Shown in pieces: positions 6,416 to 6,502 of a stretch of DNA of 6,502 nt; within the stretch, counting starts at the first letter, position 1; each line of letters begins with the position of its first letter. The translations under genes and the position numbers were made by a program. The stretch is from assembly GCA_023301395.1 (NCBI GenBank), contig JALZUY010000037.1, positions 1-6,502 of the forward strand, given 5' to 3'. The stretch comes from Nonlabens sp. (lineage in GTDB: Bacteria; Bacteroidota; Bacteroidia; Flavobacteriales; Flavobacteriaceae). The notes under the pieces are model-generated. The model had not been told where the DNA came from. It ran no database searches and saw only the letters and a program-made list of their open reading frames with translations.

Positions 6416-6502
6416 CAGGACAGTTAATAATTCGAATTTACTAACTTTAAATTCAAACTGTCATTATGAAAAGCAGCAAATTTAGCGAGAGTCAGATTAT
6501 AA
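6398..6502 (+). mobile_element. IS3-family insertion sequence, left end (partial)
   Basis: The element probably starts at 6398 (or 6380 if the duplicated end is counted) with TGTAGGCTTCCCTAAAAA and then CAGGACAGTT. Starting with TG and containing a run of A followed by GGACAG is typical of left ends of IS3-family elements. A transposase OrfA start follows at 6466, about 70 bases inside the end, as usual for the family. The right end and target duplication lie outside the window, so the subgroup, completeness and exact boundary are open. Confidence 0.75.
6466..6502 (+). CDS. IS3-family transposase OrfA, N-terminus (partial)
   Basis: The first 12 codons read MKSSKFSESQII and run off the window end. 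This is the usual opening of IS3-family OrfA proteins (MK.S.FSE.QI), which carry an N-terminal helix-turn-helix that binds the element ends; in the complete family OrfA is joined to the DDE-type catalytic OrfB by a programmed -1 frameshift. The ATG at 6466 is the only sensible start. A TAACTTTA at 6442-6449 is one mismatch from a Bacteroidota -7 element and may drive weak expression. The call rests on few residues plus the terminal repeat upstream. Confidence 0.75.
   Translation, partial: MKSSKFSESQII

Overview
The window looks like chromosome of a member of the Bacteroidota, most likely a marine-type Flavobacteriaceae. The support is AT-rich DNA, no Shine-Dalgarno sequences before the start codons, promoter motifs of the Bacteroidota form TAnnTTTG, a TPR-containing sensor kinase of a type common in that phylum, and a signal peptide ending in KAQ. 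The genus cannot be fixed from the sequence.

Layout from left to right: (1) the last 30 codons of a plus-strand DinB/YfiT-like gene (2-94), followed by a hairpin terminator (121-148) that can serve the two convergent genes around it; (2) a minus-strand gene (188-2239) for a membrane sensor histidine kinase with a signal peptide, about seven TPR repeats, one membrane helix and a complete kinase core; (3) about 300 bases without a gene (2240-2538), holding one short palindrome; (4) a minus-strand gene (2539-3792) for a YbdG/MscM-type small mechanosensitive channel; (5) a 195-base divergent intergenic region (3793-3987) with a good plus-strand promoter, a perfect 14-base palindrome directly upstream of it, and a minus-strand -7 motif almost touching the channel start codon; (6) a plus-strand gene (3988-6111) for a 707-residue FAD amine-oxidase-family enzyme, best read as an L-amino acid oxidase; (7) about 290 bases without a gene (6112-6397), with two hairpins; (8) the left end of an IS3-family insertion sequence, whose terminal 18 bases are tandemly duplicated, and the first 12 codons of its OrfA (6466 to the window end).

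The genes do not form one pathway. The kinase and the channel point the same way but are separated by about 300 bases, and no response regulator lies beside the kinase. The channel and the oxidase are divergent and could share regulation through the region between them. I found no clear new multi-gene system. The observations most worth a check are the candidate operator in front of the oxidase gene, the duplicated insertion-sequence end with related short motifs nearby, and the possibility that both minus-strand mRNAs are leaderless.
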